Positions 1 to 11,600 of a stretch of 64,000 bases of DNA are shown here, piece by piece. Every line of letters starts with the position of its first letter. Position 1 is the first letter of the stretch. Below the pieces are notes generated by a model. It saw only the letters and a list, made by a program, of their open reading frames with translations. It ran no database searches and was not told where the DNA came from. Position numbers and translations under genes: made by a program. The DNA lies in NCBI RefSeq assembly GCF_035046485.1, contig NC_085137.1, positions 373,550,706 through 373,614,705 of the forward strand, given 5' to 3'. The DNA is from Aedes albopictus. Taxonomy: Eukaryota; Arthropoda; Insecta; Diptera; Culicidae.

Positions 1-300
1 ACGATGGTGCAAACATTATCACGCATACGGTACTTGGGGCACGATGTTGAAAATCAGTGTATAGAGCTCATTTTACTCCGCTTTATCTCACCAGTTTGGG
101 AAGAGCCTCATTTATTCCTGATTGGAGTGCAAAACAAATGATTTATTTAACTTGTATTTGTGTAAAAATAAATCCGCAGCATCGTATGGAGTTCGTTTGG
201 TTCACCGGAATATTTCTAAATAACCCCGATGCCCCTATTTCTTTGAAATTTTCACATGTATCTCCGCCCAAAGTGGAACGCAAGCCTTAGGTAAAATTGC
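1..300. mobile_element. Truncated relative of the Transib-like element
   Basis: Bases about 35-290 parallel 51250-51460 along the length: an ACGATG start, TGATTTATTT, ATAACCCCGA, TTTTCACATG and a CTCCGCCC block in the same order and spacing. This makes it a diverged, left-truncated second copy of the element at 51118-53609, running off the window edge. The 77-codon frame inside it is transposon DNA, not a gene. Confidence 0.6.
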
Positions 301-329
301 CTTGAATACAAGCTTCCTGAAATATCACA

Positions 330-780
330 CAGCTTTCAAAACTGAGATATACCTAGCTGTTTTATCCCAATATCCTCTACTTCTTTTAATATTCCTCACG
401 CATTTCTGCTCGGATTGTAATGGTTTCGATACAGTAGAACTATTCGTAAGTGAAACTGCATGGGGAATCGAATGAGAGTGGTTTGGATCGCCGCATATGG
501 TGTACTTAAATAGTGCCCATTTTATCCCAATTCTCCTTCAATATTTGAATATTTCACTGTTACTCCTGTTCGTAGTGTAATATGGTGGGTAAACATTTTC
601 TTTCCTAAGCTAAAATAAATACTCGGAGAATAGAATGAGAATGGTTTGGATCACCGAACGGTTCTCTGAACTGCAATACTGCCACCTTTTCTTGATTCCC
701 CTTGAATATTTGAATATCCTGCTCAGATTGTACATTCCAAACAGGGTGATTTAATGTGGTTTGAGTAGTTTATTTCAAAG
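330..780. repeat. About three diverged tandem units of roughly 180 bp
   Basis: The phrases TTTTATCCCAAT, AATATTTGAATAT, GAATGAGAG/ATGGTTTGGATC and a TGCTC...GATTGTA block recur two or three times in the same order. The units are heavily diverged. No coding potential seen; perhaps the interior of the transposon that starts left of the window. Confidence 0.5.
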
Positions 781-829
781 GAAAGTGCATACTTTCAGGC
801 GTCTATAAGTTAATTTAAACATTTAAATG

Positions 830-1816
830 TAGGGTGGGTCGGGGCAAGATGGGTCACCTAAGGATGGATCACCATAACTTTGTAAATACAAATCGTATTG
901 GTTTGTATTCTTCCGCTACTCTTTAATACACTAGTTAGCTATACTAAAAGTGGATAAAAGGTTCATTAAATACAAAATATGATGATACGCTGCAAATTTT
1001 GTTTACTGGTATTCAGCAAACTTTGCTAATTTTTTTTGTGCTGATTTCATTCAGCAATGCGAATTTACTGAATATCAGCAATTATTTTTCAACTTGCTGA
1101 ACCATCCAGCAAATTTTGACAGTTGATCAGCAACGTTGTGCTGAAATTCAGCAAAAATTTTGCTGAAATTCAGCAATTTACTTTGCTGATTTTTTTTTGT
1201 GCTGGAAGCGTTTCAAAAAAATTGGTGTTTAAACAAGCAGTTTTAGAAAGTGATCGATTTTGTGCCGTGAAAAAAATGCGGGGCAACATGGGTCACCTTT
1301 TAAGTAATTCACATTTTCTCAACGAAAAACGTCAAAATATAAGATTTGTTCCGCATTCATATATGCTCCATATCCATACTGAGTAAACATTTTAAAAGAG
1401 CTATTAGTAAACATTTTATAAATTTGTTTGGAATATAAAAAACTTTACGATTTGAGTGGTTCCAAGGCGACTTGAAAATTGATGTTTTCACTAAAAAAAA
1501 TATCATAATTTTATGTTATAATTTTGAGAATTCATCCCGCTAGATTGAAGCCATTTATGAGATAGTCTTGCAATAAAAAATAAATAACTTTTGAATGCTC
1601 CAAAAATACGTTCGAAATTGAAGGTGACCCATCTTGCTCCGCGGCCGTTTATATGGAGATCATATGGAATGTATCGCATAAGAAAAATTACTAAAAACCA
1701 TTTTATTTTTTATTTCCAATGGGAGTGAATAATTTTTCAATTAATGCCCCAATCTCTCGTGTATTCATGCTGGTTATCTAACAAAATTATTAACATAATC
1801 AAAACGCCCCACCCTA
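830..1816. mobile_element. MITE with TAGGGTGGG / CCCACCCTA ends
   Basis: The left end reads TAGGGTGGGTCGGGGCAAGA followed by TGGGTCACC; the right side has GGTGACCCATCTTGC and ends GCCCCACCCTA. TA at both outer ends suits a Tc1/mariner-style target. An internal stretch (about 1010-1210) repeats TTCAGCAAA/TTGCTGAA many times and may be a second nested element. No transposase is visible. Confidence 0.65.
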
Positions 1817-2786
1817 CTATTTAACAGTCGAAACCATTAGTTGTAAGAGTTTCGACGTGTTATTCGTGTTCAGAATAATTAAAATAAAGTCAGGTTTTTT
1901 ACGCGGTTTTCATTTACGAGGTTTTTTTACGCGTTTTTTTTATTTCACGCGAATTTTTTAATTAACGCGGTTTTTTAACGCGGATTTTTTAATTTACGCG
2001 GTTTATTTTTACGCGGATTTTTGAATTAACGTGGTTTTCATTTACGTGGATTTTTAACCCTTTAAAGCCGAATTTTTTCCAAGGTTTATTAGGCTGTTAC
2101 AAATGTGTATTTCACTTTTTGTCCTACCACTCTTTGGCTGGTCAAGGTGGGGGGGATAAAAATAATAACTATTTTTAGCTTAAGAAACTACTGTCACAGC
2201 CATAGACTTTTGAAAAACAATGATCCAGTACACTTAGTATTACCTGGAATATCCCAAAATTTTCTAAGAATGTCTTGTGCCTTTTAACTATCAAGTGAAC
2301 ATGATTGACTGCCTATACTTCGACACTTATGCGACACCTGTGAGTTGGAGCCTTAAAAACGAACCGGTTCAAACCAGTGTTGCAAAAATTCATCTCATTC
2401 ATTTGAACACTGCCCAGTACGGAGGGTTAGCCTAACATTAGCCTAATGTGAGACTAACTGGCCAGCATGTTAGGCTAACTTTTTGTCTCACTTTTGCCTA
2501 ATGTTAGTCTAAAATTAGACAGATATGACACACTTCTGTTAGACATGTTGCAAATTCGAAACATGTTTGTTAGTCTAACATTAGACTAACGTTAGACATG
2601 TTTTAGTATGGGCTGTTAGACGAATGTTAGGCATAGATTTTATGCTGCTTGTTTTCATTCCAGCTGTCATCCGAGCAAGAAGTGTGATTGTAGTAGTGAA
2701 CTTTTATCGGCGTTCACTACTACAACCGCACTTCTGCCTCGAATGAAAGCTGGACGAAACATATTTAATAAAAAAATCGGAGCCTG

Positions 2787-3928
2787 TTTTAATTTTATTT
2801 TTAATTTTAATTTTAATTTTAATTTTAATTTTAATTTTAATTTTAATTTTAATTTTAATTTTAATTTTAATTTTAATTTTAATTTTAATTTTAATTTTAA
2901 TTTTAATTTTAATTTTAATTTTAATTTTAATTTTAATTTTAATTTTAATTTTAATTTTAATTTTAATTTTAATTTTAATTTTAATTTTAATTTTAATTTT
3001 AATTTTAATTTTAATTTTAATTTTAATTTTAATTTTAATTTTAATTTTAATTTTAATTTTAATTTTAATTTTAATTTTAATTTTAATTTTAATTTTAATT
3101 TTAATTTTAATTTTAATTTTAATTTTAATTTTAATTTTAATTTTAATTTTAATTTTAATTTTAATTTTAATTTTAATTTTAATTTTAATTTTAATTTTAA
3201 TTTTAATTTTAATTTTAATTTTAATTTTAATTTTAATTTTAATTTTAATTTTAATTTTAATTTTAATTTTAATTTTAATTTTAAGTTTAATTTTAATTTT
3301 AATTTTAATTTTAATTTTAATTTTAATTTTAATTTTAATTTTAATTTTAATTTTAATTTTAATTTTAATTTTAATTTTAATTTTAATTTTAATTTTAATT
3401 TTAATTTTAATTTTAATTTTAATTTTAATTTTAATTTTAATTTAAATTTAAATTTTAATTTTAATTTTAATTTTAATTTTAATTTTAATTTTAATTTTAA
3501 TTTTAATTTTAATTTTAATTTTAATTTTAATTTTAATTTTAATTTTAATTTTAATTTTAATTTTAATTTTAATTTTAATTTTAATTTTAATTTTAATTTT
3601 AATTTTATTTTAATTTTAATTTTAATTTTAATTTTAATTTTAATTTTAATTTTAATTTTAATTTTAATTTTAATTTTAATTTTAATTTTAATTTTAATTT
3701 TAATTTTAATTTTAATTTTAATTTTAATTTTAATTTTAATTTTAATTTTAATTTTAATTTTAATTTTAATTTTAATTTTAATTTTAATTTTAATTTTAAT
3801 TGTAATTTTAATTGTAATTGTAATTGTAATTGTAATTGTAATTGTAAATTTAATTTTAATTTTAATTTTAATTTTAATTTTAATTTTAATTTTAATATTA
3901 ATATTTATTTTTATTTTAATTTTAACTT
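2787..3928 (+). repeat. (TTTTAA)n satellite, about 1.1 kb
   Basis: A nearly perfect hexamer array, with a one-base phase change near 3600 and a short TTGTAA variant run at about 3801-3848. The 395-codon open frame across it, alternating Asn-Phe then Ile-Leu, is a product of the six-base period and is not a gene. Confidence 0.98.
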
Positions 3929-3929
3929 A

Positions 3930-5860
3930 AATTAAATTAAAATAACATTAAAATTAAATTAAAATTTAAATAAAGTAAATTGAAATTAAATTGCAATTGA
4001 ATTAAAATTAAATTGAAATTAAATTGAAATTAAATTAAAATTAATTTCAATTAAATTAAAATTAAATTAAATTAAAATTAAATTAAAATTAAATTAAAAT
4101 TAAATTAAAATTAAATTAAAATTAAATTAAAATTAAATTAAAATTAAATTAAAATTAAATTAAAATTAAATTAAAATTAAATTAAAATTAAATTAAAATT
4201 AAATTAAAATTAAATTAAAATTAAATTAAAATTAAATTAAAATTAAATTAAAATTAAATTAAAATTAAATTAAAATTAAATTAAAATTAAATTAAAATTA
4301 AATTAAAATTAAATTAAAATTAAATTAAAATTAAATTAAAATTAAATTAAAATTAAATTAAAATTAAATTAAAATTAAATTAAAATTAAATTAAAATTAA
4401 ATTAAAATTAAATTAAAATTAAATTAAAATTTAATTAAAATTTAATTAAAATTAAATTAAAATTAAATTAAAATTAAATTAAAATTAAATTAAAATTAAA
4501 TTAAAATTAAATTAAAATTAAATTAAAATTAAATTAAAATTAAATTAAAATTAAATTAAAATTAAATTAAAATTAAATTAAAATTAAATTAAAATTAAAT
4601 TAAAATTAAATTAAAATTAAATTAAAATTAAATTAAAATTAAATTAAAATTAAATTAAAATTAAATTAAAATTAAATTAAAATTAAATTAAAATTAAATT
4701 AAAATTAAATTAAAATTAAATTAAAATTAAATTAAAATTAAATTAAAATTAAATTAAAATTAAATTAAAATTAAATTAAAATTAAATTAAAATTAAATTA
4801 AAATTAAATTAAAATTAAATTAAAATTAAATTAAAATTAAATTAAAATTAAATTAAAATTAAATTAAAATTAAATTAAAATTAAATTAAAATTAAATTAA
4901 AATTAAATTAAAATTAAATTAAAATTAAATTAAAATTAAATTAAAATTAAATTAAAATTAAATTAAAATTAAATTAAAATTAAATTAAAATTAAATTAAA
5001 ATTAAATTAAAATTTAATTAAAATTAAATTAAAATTAAATTAAAATTAAATTAAAATTAAATTAAAATTAAATTAAAATTAAATTAAAATTAAATTAAAA
5101 TTAAATTAAAATTAAATTAAAATTAAATTAAAATTAAATTAAAATTAAATTAAAATTAAATTAAAATTAAATTAAAATTAAATTAAAATTAAATTAAAAT
5201 TAAATTAAAATTAAATTAAAATTAAATTAAAATTAAATTAAAATTAAATTAAAATTAAATTAAAATTAAATTAAAATTAAATTAAAATTAAATTAAAATT
5301 AAATTAAAATTAAATTAAAATTAAATTAAAATTAAATTAAAATTAAATTAAAATTTAATTAAAATTTAATTAAAATTTAATTAAAATTTAATTAAAATAT
5401 AATTAAAATTTAATTAAAATTTAATTAAAATTTAATTAAAATTTAATTAAAATTTAATTAAAATTTAATTAAAATTTAATTAAAATTTAATTAAAATTTA
5501 ATTAAAATTTAATTAAAATTTAATTAAAATTTAATTAAAATTTAATTAAAATTTAATTAAAATTTAATTAAAATTTAATTAAAATTTAATTAAAATTTAA
5601 TTAAAATTTAATTAAAATTTAATTAAAATTTAATTAAAATTTAATTAAAATTTAATTAAAATTTAATTAAAATTAAATTGAAATTAAATTGAAATTAAAT
5701 TAAAATTAAATTAATATTAAATTATAGTCAAATTGTGATTAAATTGAATTAAAATTTTATTAAAATTTTATTGAAATTAAATTAAAATTTGATTAAAATT
5801 TTATTAAAATTCCATCGAAATTTTAATAAAATTTAATTAAAATTAAATTTGAAGTAGAAA
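3930..5860 (+). repeat. 11-bp AT satellite, two subfamilies
   Basis: The main unit is AAAATTAAATT (about 4030-5350). It switches to the one-base variant AAAATTTAATT at about 5350-5660, then degenerates. Each unit is TTAAAA plus TTAAA, so this A-rich array is complementary in kind to the T-rich hexamer array on its left. Confidence 0.97.
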
Positions 5861-5879
5861 TAAATGAAATGAAAATATA

Positions 5880-6130
5880 AGTGACTCACCGACACGATGA
5901 GGACAAACTTAACGGATTGGACACTGTTCTGGTGATGACTGGTACCAGCGACGGTACGACGATAACGAACCGAACTTATTGGCCAGCAGCACCGACGGGG
6001 AACTGACGGATTGGACGACGGAACGACTGAAATGGTTCTAACGCACAATTTGTTTCATTTTCTCGACCGACGAACGCGAGAGCCGCGAGCTGCCGCAATC
6101 AACAGTTTTTTTTTTTCACCGCCATTTGCT
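5880..6130 (-). other. Gene-like GC-rich patch with a splice-donor-like end
   Basis: Read on the - strand this is balanced-composition DNA with repeated CGTC/CCGTC motifs, a 71-codon frame starting at 6048, and a consensus donor (TCG then GTGAGTC) near 5886. It resembles a promoter plus 5' leader exon more than transposon DNA. No protein family recognised. It could be a captured host fragment carried by the surrounding transposon. Confidence 0.3.
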
Positions 6131-6328
6131 CAACTGTCAACGATGCGCGAAAAAATCGAACATTCAGCATAAATTCGGGGTTATGATTTATGCTCTCCAA
6201 AAATTTTCGATGAGCAACATGTCTAACCAATGCCTAACAGTGTCGAACGCCTAACTTCCTCCGTGCTGGGTGGCCAACAAATCTTCTCAGTCATATTTCC
6301 TTCTATTCATGTTCAAAACGATTTCATT

Positions 6329-6536
6329 CAATGAGAGTATATTACAGGTGGGGAAGAAGAAGAGATGGCTGTGTATTAGTAAGCAAAGAATAATGTAAAC
6401 ACAAATAGTGACGTCACTATTTGATACGCGTTCTTATGGGAGCTCTCTTTGCTTGTAGTAGTGACATGTTTTGTACCAGACACGGATCTCACGCACACGA
6501 AGTATCTTCTTCCCCACCTTTATTAGACTCTCATTG
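6329..6536. mobile_element. 208-bp MITE with 9-bp target duplication
   Basis: The terminal repeats CAATGAGAGT...ACTCTCATTG continue inward as AGGTGGGGAAGAAGA / TCTTCTTCCCCACCT. GATTTCATT is duplicated exactly at 6320-6328 and 6537-6545. Nine-base duplications are typical of Mutator-like elements. At its centre lies a 22-bp perfect palindrome (6402-6423) around TGACGTCA. Confidence 0.85.
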
Positions 6537-6639
6537 GATTTCATTCAATCAGAGCACCTATCAAATAAAAAAACGAATCCTTGTCAATTGAATACTTTGT
6601 CACTCGAATGAGTAGCTGGGCACGAAACACGAAACACCC

Positions 6640-6775
6640 TACTAAATTCCGCCAAACTGAAAAAAACATCGAATGTCGAGTCAAAGTCGGGCCAATTTTT
6701 ATCGAATGTTGGGCCACTGTTGGGCCAACATCGAACAAGTATTGGGTCCATGTTCGGTTTGGTGGCCAAAATAAA
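6640..6775. repeat. Short GGGCCAAnnTTnnNCGAAT-type repeats
   Basis: Several imperfect copies of a 20-25 base phrase containing TCGAATGT/TCGAACA and GGGCCAA alternate here. Three short overlapping frames on both strands come from this repetition. No gene supported. Confidence 0.45.
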
Positions 6776-7076
6776 AATAGGTGAATGGTAGGTTGATGAT
6801 AGATTGAATGATATGTGCCTTAACTGAGGTTGGAGCTGATGTCAATTGAATGATCAGAGGTTGTTCAATTGATATGTAACTTGTAGAAATTTTGAATTAC
6901 AGGCAAAAATCTTAAAATGTTGTCTTAAAATAGTTCGTTGAGTACATTTTTTAATATAAAATCAAGAAGGAAATTATTGTGTTAAAAGTTATAAATCGTG
7001 GTTTTCATTTACGCGGATTGAATTAACGCGGTTTATTTTTACGCGGTATGTATCCCCCGCGTAACAAAAAAACCTG

Positions 7077-8069
7077 GCCGTACGACGTTTGCCGGGACCG
7101 CTAGTTGAATATAAAAGAAATTTATAATAGGTGTTAATTTTGCTGCAATTCAAGCTGCACACCTAGAAAATATCATGTAATTTTAAATGTCCTGAACCTG
7201 ACATATACATATAATAAAACTTATTTTTTCTTAGCGTCTAGCAATCGCTAAAACCTATTTGACAGATAAAACCTAGAAAAGTAAAATAATGCCATGCATG
7301 GATTCGAACACCGGATCTCCTGATCGTGAGCCACATCTCTTACCTCTCGGCTATTTCACCGAGTTAGAAGGTGGCTGATGAACGTGATACTGCTTCTACT
7401 TTTCTGGTGAAACGGATTTGTTGACATCTAACGCAACCAACCAGCACTTAAATGATGCGCGTAAAATTGAGTCAAAATTATGTTTCAGTCTTGAAAACAT
7501 TTACGTTCTTTGGTGATTCCGTTTCGTGCAAATTTCAGAATTTCTAAGTGTGTGGGCAAGCTTCTTTCACATTGGAATCGGGATGTAAAATATGTTGGTT
7601 CATAACTGAAATTTGCAAAAAAAAAATCGAAAAAGAGTTGAAGATACAGTTTTGTCATGTTTAAATGAAACATGGATCTTACCATGTAGGGTAAGAAATC
7701 ATAATTTGAACTAGTTAAATTGTATTCTTAATTTGAACCATTACGAATTTCATAAAAAATACATAAATTTTGGGCAAATTGTCTTGAAAAAGGTTGTAAA
7801 CGGCTTTCCATTTAATTGAATCTGATAGTATTGACACTGTTTTCTTCATTGGAAATAAGCAATTAGGCGCTGTTCATAAACTACGTAGACCTAATTTTGG
7901 TCATAACAGACCGCCTTTCCCTCCCTCTTCGTAGACTTTTGTTCACACAAAAATTTGAAAATTTGTGTGGAGCGTAGATTTTGGCCAGACAACAACTTAC
8001 TTGTTGAGGTTATCTAAAAAGTCATTTTAATCCTGTTAAATCCAGCCTGTTGAGATATAATAATAATAA
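7077..8069. other. Intergenic transposon debris
   Basis: 7284-7350 on the - strand has tRNA-like A and B boxes (TAGCCGAGAGG and TGTTCGAATCC) but no pairing T stem, so it is a SINE head or tRNA relic. 7685-7760 is one end of the TAGGGTAAGAAATCA MITE family seen complete at 13237-14158. 7868-7995 starts GGCGCTGTTCATAAAC, a Harbinger-like MITE missing its right end. No gene seen. Confidence 0.55.
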
Positions 8070-8278
8070 TAGGGTATTGGTTCCCTTACCTACCATTTTC
8101 ATCCTACGAAAAACAAAGGATTGAAGCACTGTTTGTTTTGTTTCTTATTTTTGTATTTTTTTGTTGGAAGTGAGCACGCATGAAAACAAAAATAACGGAA
8201 TCAATCGGTGCCGTGATCGCTTGTTTTAGAATTTAATGAATATGGGAGCGTGAGATTACTGATGGCACACATACCCTA
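8070..8278. mobile_element. TAGGGTATTGG MITE just upstream of corin exon
   Basis: Ends are TAGGGTATTGGTTCCC and GCACACATACCCTA; TA borders both. The same family recurs inverted at 13108-14313. It ends 40 bases before the probable splice acceptor of the first visible corin exon. Confidence 0.7.
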
Positions 8279-8318
8279 CTCATAATATCCATTTTCTTAC
8301 TTTTTATATATCCCCCAG

Positions 8319-8684
8319 AAACTACAAATTTTCAAATCGCGTCGCAGTTCCGAATCATACCACTCAAAGCGAGAACGGATGAAGTTTCGTGCGTGTCAGA
8401 TCGCCATCAATGCCATTCTGTTGATAGGTCTTGCTATCGGTCTGGCATCGTATCTGAGAAAAAATCCTTCTGTCACCTACGTCAACCAAACGACCATCGC
8501 CCGAACCGTTAACAACCGGCTTCCACCGATGGAAACGACAATGGCCCCCAAGGTGGATCCCAACCCGGCTCCCGGGGTGTGCCTGCCGGTAATCGTCAAG
8601 TTCTGCCAGCAGCACAAAATACCCTACAACTATACCGTGTTTCCCAACTACATCGGACACTTTGGCCAACCGGAAGCTCAAATG
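8319..8684 (+). CDS. Corin: Corin exon: cytoplasmic tail, membrane anchor, Frizzled start
   Basis: A pyrimidine-rich tract ending CCCCCAG precedes 8319; the donor is ATG|GTAAGT. The first 24 residues are rich in Lys/Arg, then a hydrophobic anchor, then a Thr/Asn/Pro-rich stalk with NQT and NYT glycosylation sites, then CLPVIVKFC, the first two Frizzled cysteines. If ATG 8379 were the true start the tail would be only four residues, so an upstream exon is favoured. Confidence 0.85.
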
Positions 8685-11600
8685 GTAAGTACTTGGTTGC
8701 CCCTCCCGCACAAACTCCCGCTGCCCCGAGGGGGAACTCTGCTCCAACCTACGTCACTGACTGGTTGTGTTTGTGATTGCTTGCTTCACGTTCACTCTGA
8801 CTCACAAAGAGCGATGATTTCCAGGAAATTGATCTTTTTGAGGCCCTGGTAGATGTCCAATGCTACGAGCTTGTTCCACTGTTCTTATGTTCCCTGTTTG
8901 TGCCTAAATGCGGTGCCACCGGATCCACGGTGACACCCTGTAAAAGTCTGTGTGTTGGTAAGTTTGGTGGTGAAGGTCATGGTTTGGGGTGAGGTTCTAA
9001 ATGGTTCTATATTTCTTTAGAAACTATGCGACGATGTAGCTTCTTTTTCGACGTTTTCGGGTTGGAGCTGCCAGATTATCTGCACTGTCAACTGTTCAGC
9101 GATTCGATTGACTCGAACCAGAATGAGTGTGTCGGCATGGCCGAGTACAAGGAGGCGAAGCAACGAGAGAGACGTCCAGTTAGCTGTTCGGGATTTTATT
9201 GTGATAAAGGCCGTTGTATACCGAGCGATTGGCGATGCGATGGCCACGTGGACTGCGCGGATCAAACTGATGAGTCTCACTGTGATGTGTGCGGGGAAAA
9301 TGCAATTCACTGTGGCGAAGGACGCTGCATGGGCCAGAAGCACGTTTGCGACGGAGTGCAGGACTGCCCGTATGGGCAAGATGAGAGAAATTGCAGTAAG
9401 TTGTTTCGGGTTGGAAGGCTGTTGAACACGTCAAAATGTAGTTTCGTTTATTCCAGTTCGTCTAAGCGAACGCAATGGAGACTTGGGACGAGGAACTTTG
9501 GAAGTCTATAAAGCAAACCTGAAGCAATGGGCTCCGGCATGTGTGAAAAATTGGGATCCTGCGACTTCACCGACACTGATTTGCTCAATGCTTGGATACA
9601 GCTCAGTGAACTCCAGTCGTACAACGATGCGTGGTTCCAATCGAACACTGATCGGAACCAAAGATGCGTCGTCAATGTGGCGAATGTATCAAAAGAAAAA
9701 CACTAACATGCTGAAGGAGTTCAACAGCTGCGATGTCAACTCAAGATATCCTGTAGCAGAGCTGACATGCTCGAATTTCGGTGAGTACTGCTTGCAAAAC
9801 TGGTTGACTCCTAGTAATTGTGGACCATTTACAGCGTGTGGAAAGGTTCCGAACAAGAAGTATCGTAGACCCCAAACCCGAATTGTTGGTGGAAGTTACT
9901 CGAAGCCTGGTGATTGGCCATTTATTGCTGCTATTCTGGGTGGACCGGAAGAAATCTTCTACTGTGCTGGAGTTTTGATTGCTGATCAGTGGGTTCTAAC
10001 AGCGTCTCATTGCATAGGAAAGTAAGTGATTTAGGAAAATTTACTATTAAAATAAGACGACTGAATCATAAACTTTTTGCCCAATAGCCATACCACGGGT
10101 AAAAGGAGTATCAGCGACTGGACCATTCAGTTGGGTATCACGAGACGCCACTCGCACGCGTACTACGGCCAGAAGGTGAAGGTCAAAATGGTGATTCCCC
10201 ATCCGCAGTACAATCTAAACATCGCGCACGACAATGACATTGCACTATTCCAGGTAAGGGGACAGCACCAACCACGAAGACAGCCATAAATATTGCTTTC
10301 ATAAAATTATTTGTATCACTCGTAACCCTGTATTGATTTTCCCCGATTTTCCTTTTTACAGCTTGCCACTCGGGTTGCCTTCCACGAGCATTTACTGCCG
10401 GTTTGTCTTCCACCACCGCACATCCGCGAACTGATGCCCGGAACCAACTGCACCGTTGTGGGCTGGGGCAAGCGAGAAGACAGCTGTAAGTATCTTGTTT
10501 CTTGGCATAACAGGGCATAACTACTTCTGGGTATGGACGATCAGCTATTGTTAAATAGAGTAACATTTATACTAGAATGTAAAACTTTGCTCATCTGCGT
10601 ATCAACAATGTATCGCATATAGAGGAACAGCGGCCATAACGCCCATAGGGGGCAAGTTGCGCCACCCTTGTTTTAGACAAACCACGTTATTTTCGGTACT
10701 TTTTTCAACTGCAATCATTAAAATAAGAATAAAAATGCTTCTTTACATTTGAGATTACAAATTTTTACTTAAAAAATTGTACAAAAACGCCAAAACAAGA
10801 TTTTTGTTACTTTTGATATAATTTTAGCTTGTCAAATTTTTGCACTTTTTTACATCATTTAAAACATTTTTTTTTTTTGCTATCCCCACAAACTATTTTG
10901 CACACTCCCATTATTTGTGTACCAAGCGGAAAAAGTATCGAATTTGACCCTTATTACTTTTTTACAAGGGTCCAAGCTTCTGAGGCATGTGTGGGGTAAA
11001 ATGCCCACCCCTACTTAATTACATTAAAATAGCCATTTAGATCCAAATTCTGGCATAAATTATATGGAACACAAGTTGGAACCAAATAATAGCACATTTT
11101 TACTATAAATAAGTTCACTAATCACACATTCGTGCGTCATTTACTACAAAATGATTGATAAAACAGCTCACTATGCCGTTTATACGGAATTGACTCATAA
11201 TTCCAGGTGATTCATAATTATGTAATGACTGTATACCATTCACGAACAATAGCAGTTGACAATAAAACAGGCCTGCAAGTATATGTACACAATTTGGCAT
11301 TCTGGCGTTAGCTGTGACTAGTGGCGCGTTTTACTCCGCATCAAAACTAAAATTCTGAAAATCAATTTTTTTTTTTCAAATTTGAATTTTTCATTAGTAA
11401 AACATAAAACTGGTTTATGGTTCCTTCCATTTGGAAGAAAACATGTTGGTGCTCCATGTTAGTGCCAAAAAAGTGTATATTGTGAAGTATTTCGTGGTTA
11501 AAATTGGACTCTTCCTTAACGTGGGCGTCTTACCCCCAGTTCCCCTAGTAGTACGCATGCCACATAGAATAATAATCAGGTAAACAGTTAAGTTGTCCCA

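Larger units (their letters stand above)
2408..6275. mobile_element. Palindromic transposon swollen by AT satellites
   Basis: The left end (CACTGCCCAGTACGGAGG) and right end (CCTCCGTGCTGGGTGGCC) are inverted copies. Inside each end lie repeats of GTTAGNCTAA / GCCTAAC (2430-2640 and 6215-6255). The middle consists of simple AT arrays (2787-5860) and a GC-richer piece (5880-6130). No transposase frame. Confidence 0.55.
1891..7076. mobile_element. Outer inverted-repeat transposon with ACGCGG-rich ends
   Basis: It starts CAGGTTTTTTACGCGG and ends CGCGTAACAAAAAAACCTG. Both subterminal zones (1891-2050 and 6990-7076) repeat TTTACGCGG and TTAACGCGG about every 20-30 bases, as in elements with clustered transposase sites. 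No exact target duplication was found. It encloses the element at 2408-6275, the AT satellites and a small MITE, so most of its 5.2 kb is later insertion. Confidence 0.6.

Noticed and set aside
2743..3930. 395-codon frame, Asn-Phe and Ile-Leu dipeptide repeats
   Set aside because: Entirely generated by the (TTTTAA)n hexamer; no composition or context of a gene.
7284..7360. tRNA gene on the - strand
   Set aside because: A and B box-like motifs are present, but the T stem does not pair and no acceptor stem forms.
8364..8747. 127-codon - strand frame
   Set aside because: Antisense shadow of the first visible corin exon; the + strand reading has the anchor and Frizzled cysteines.
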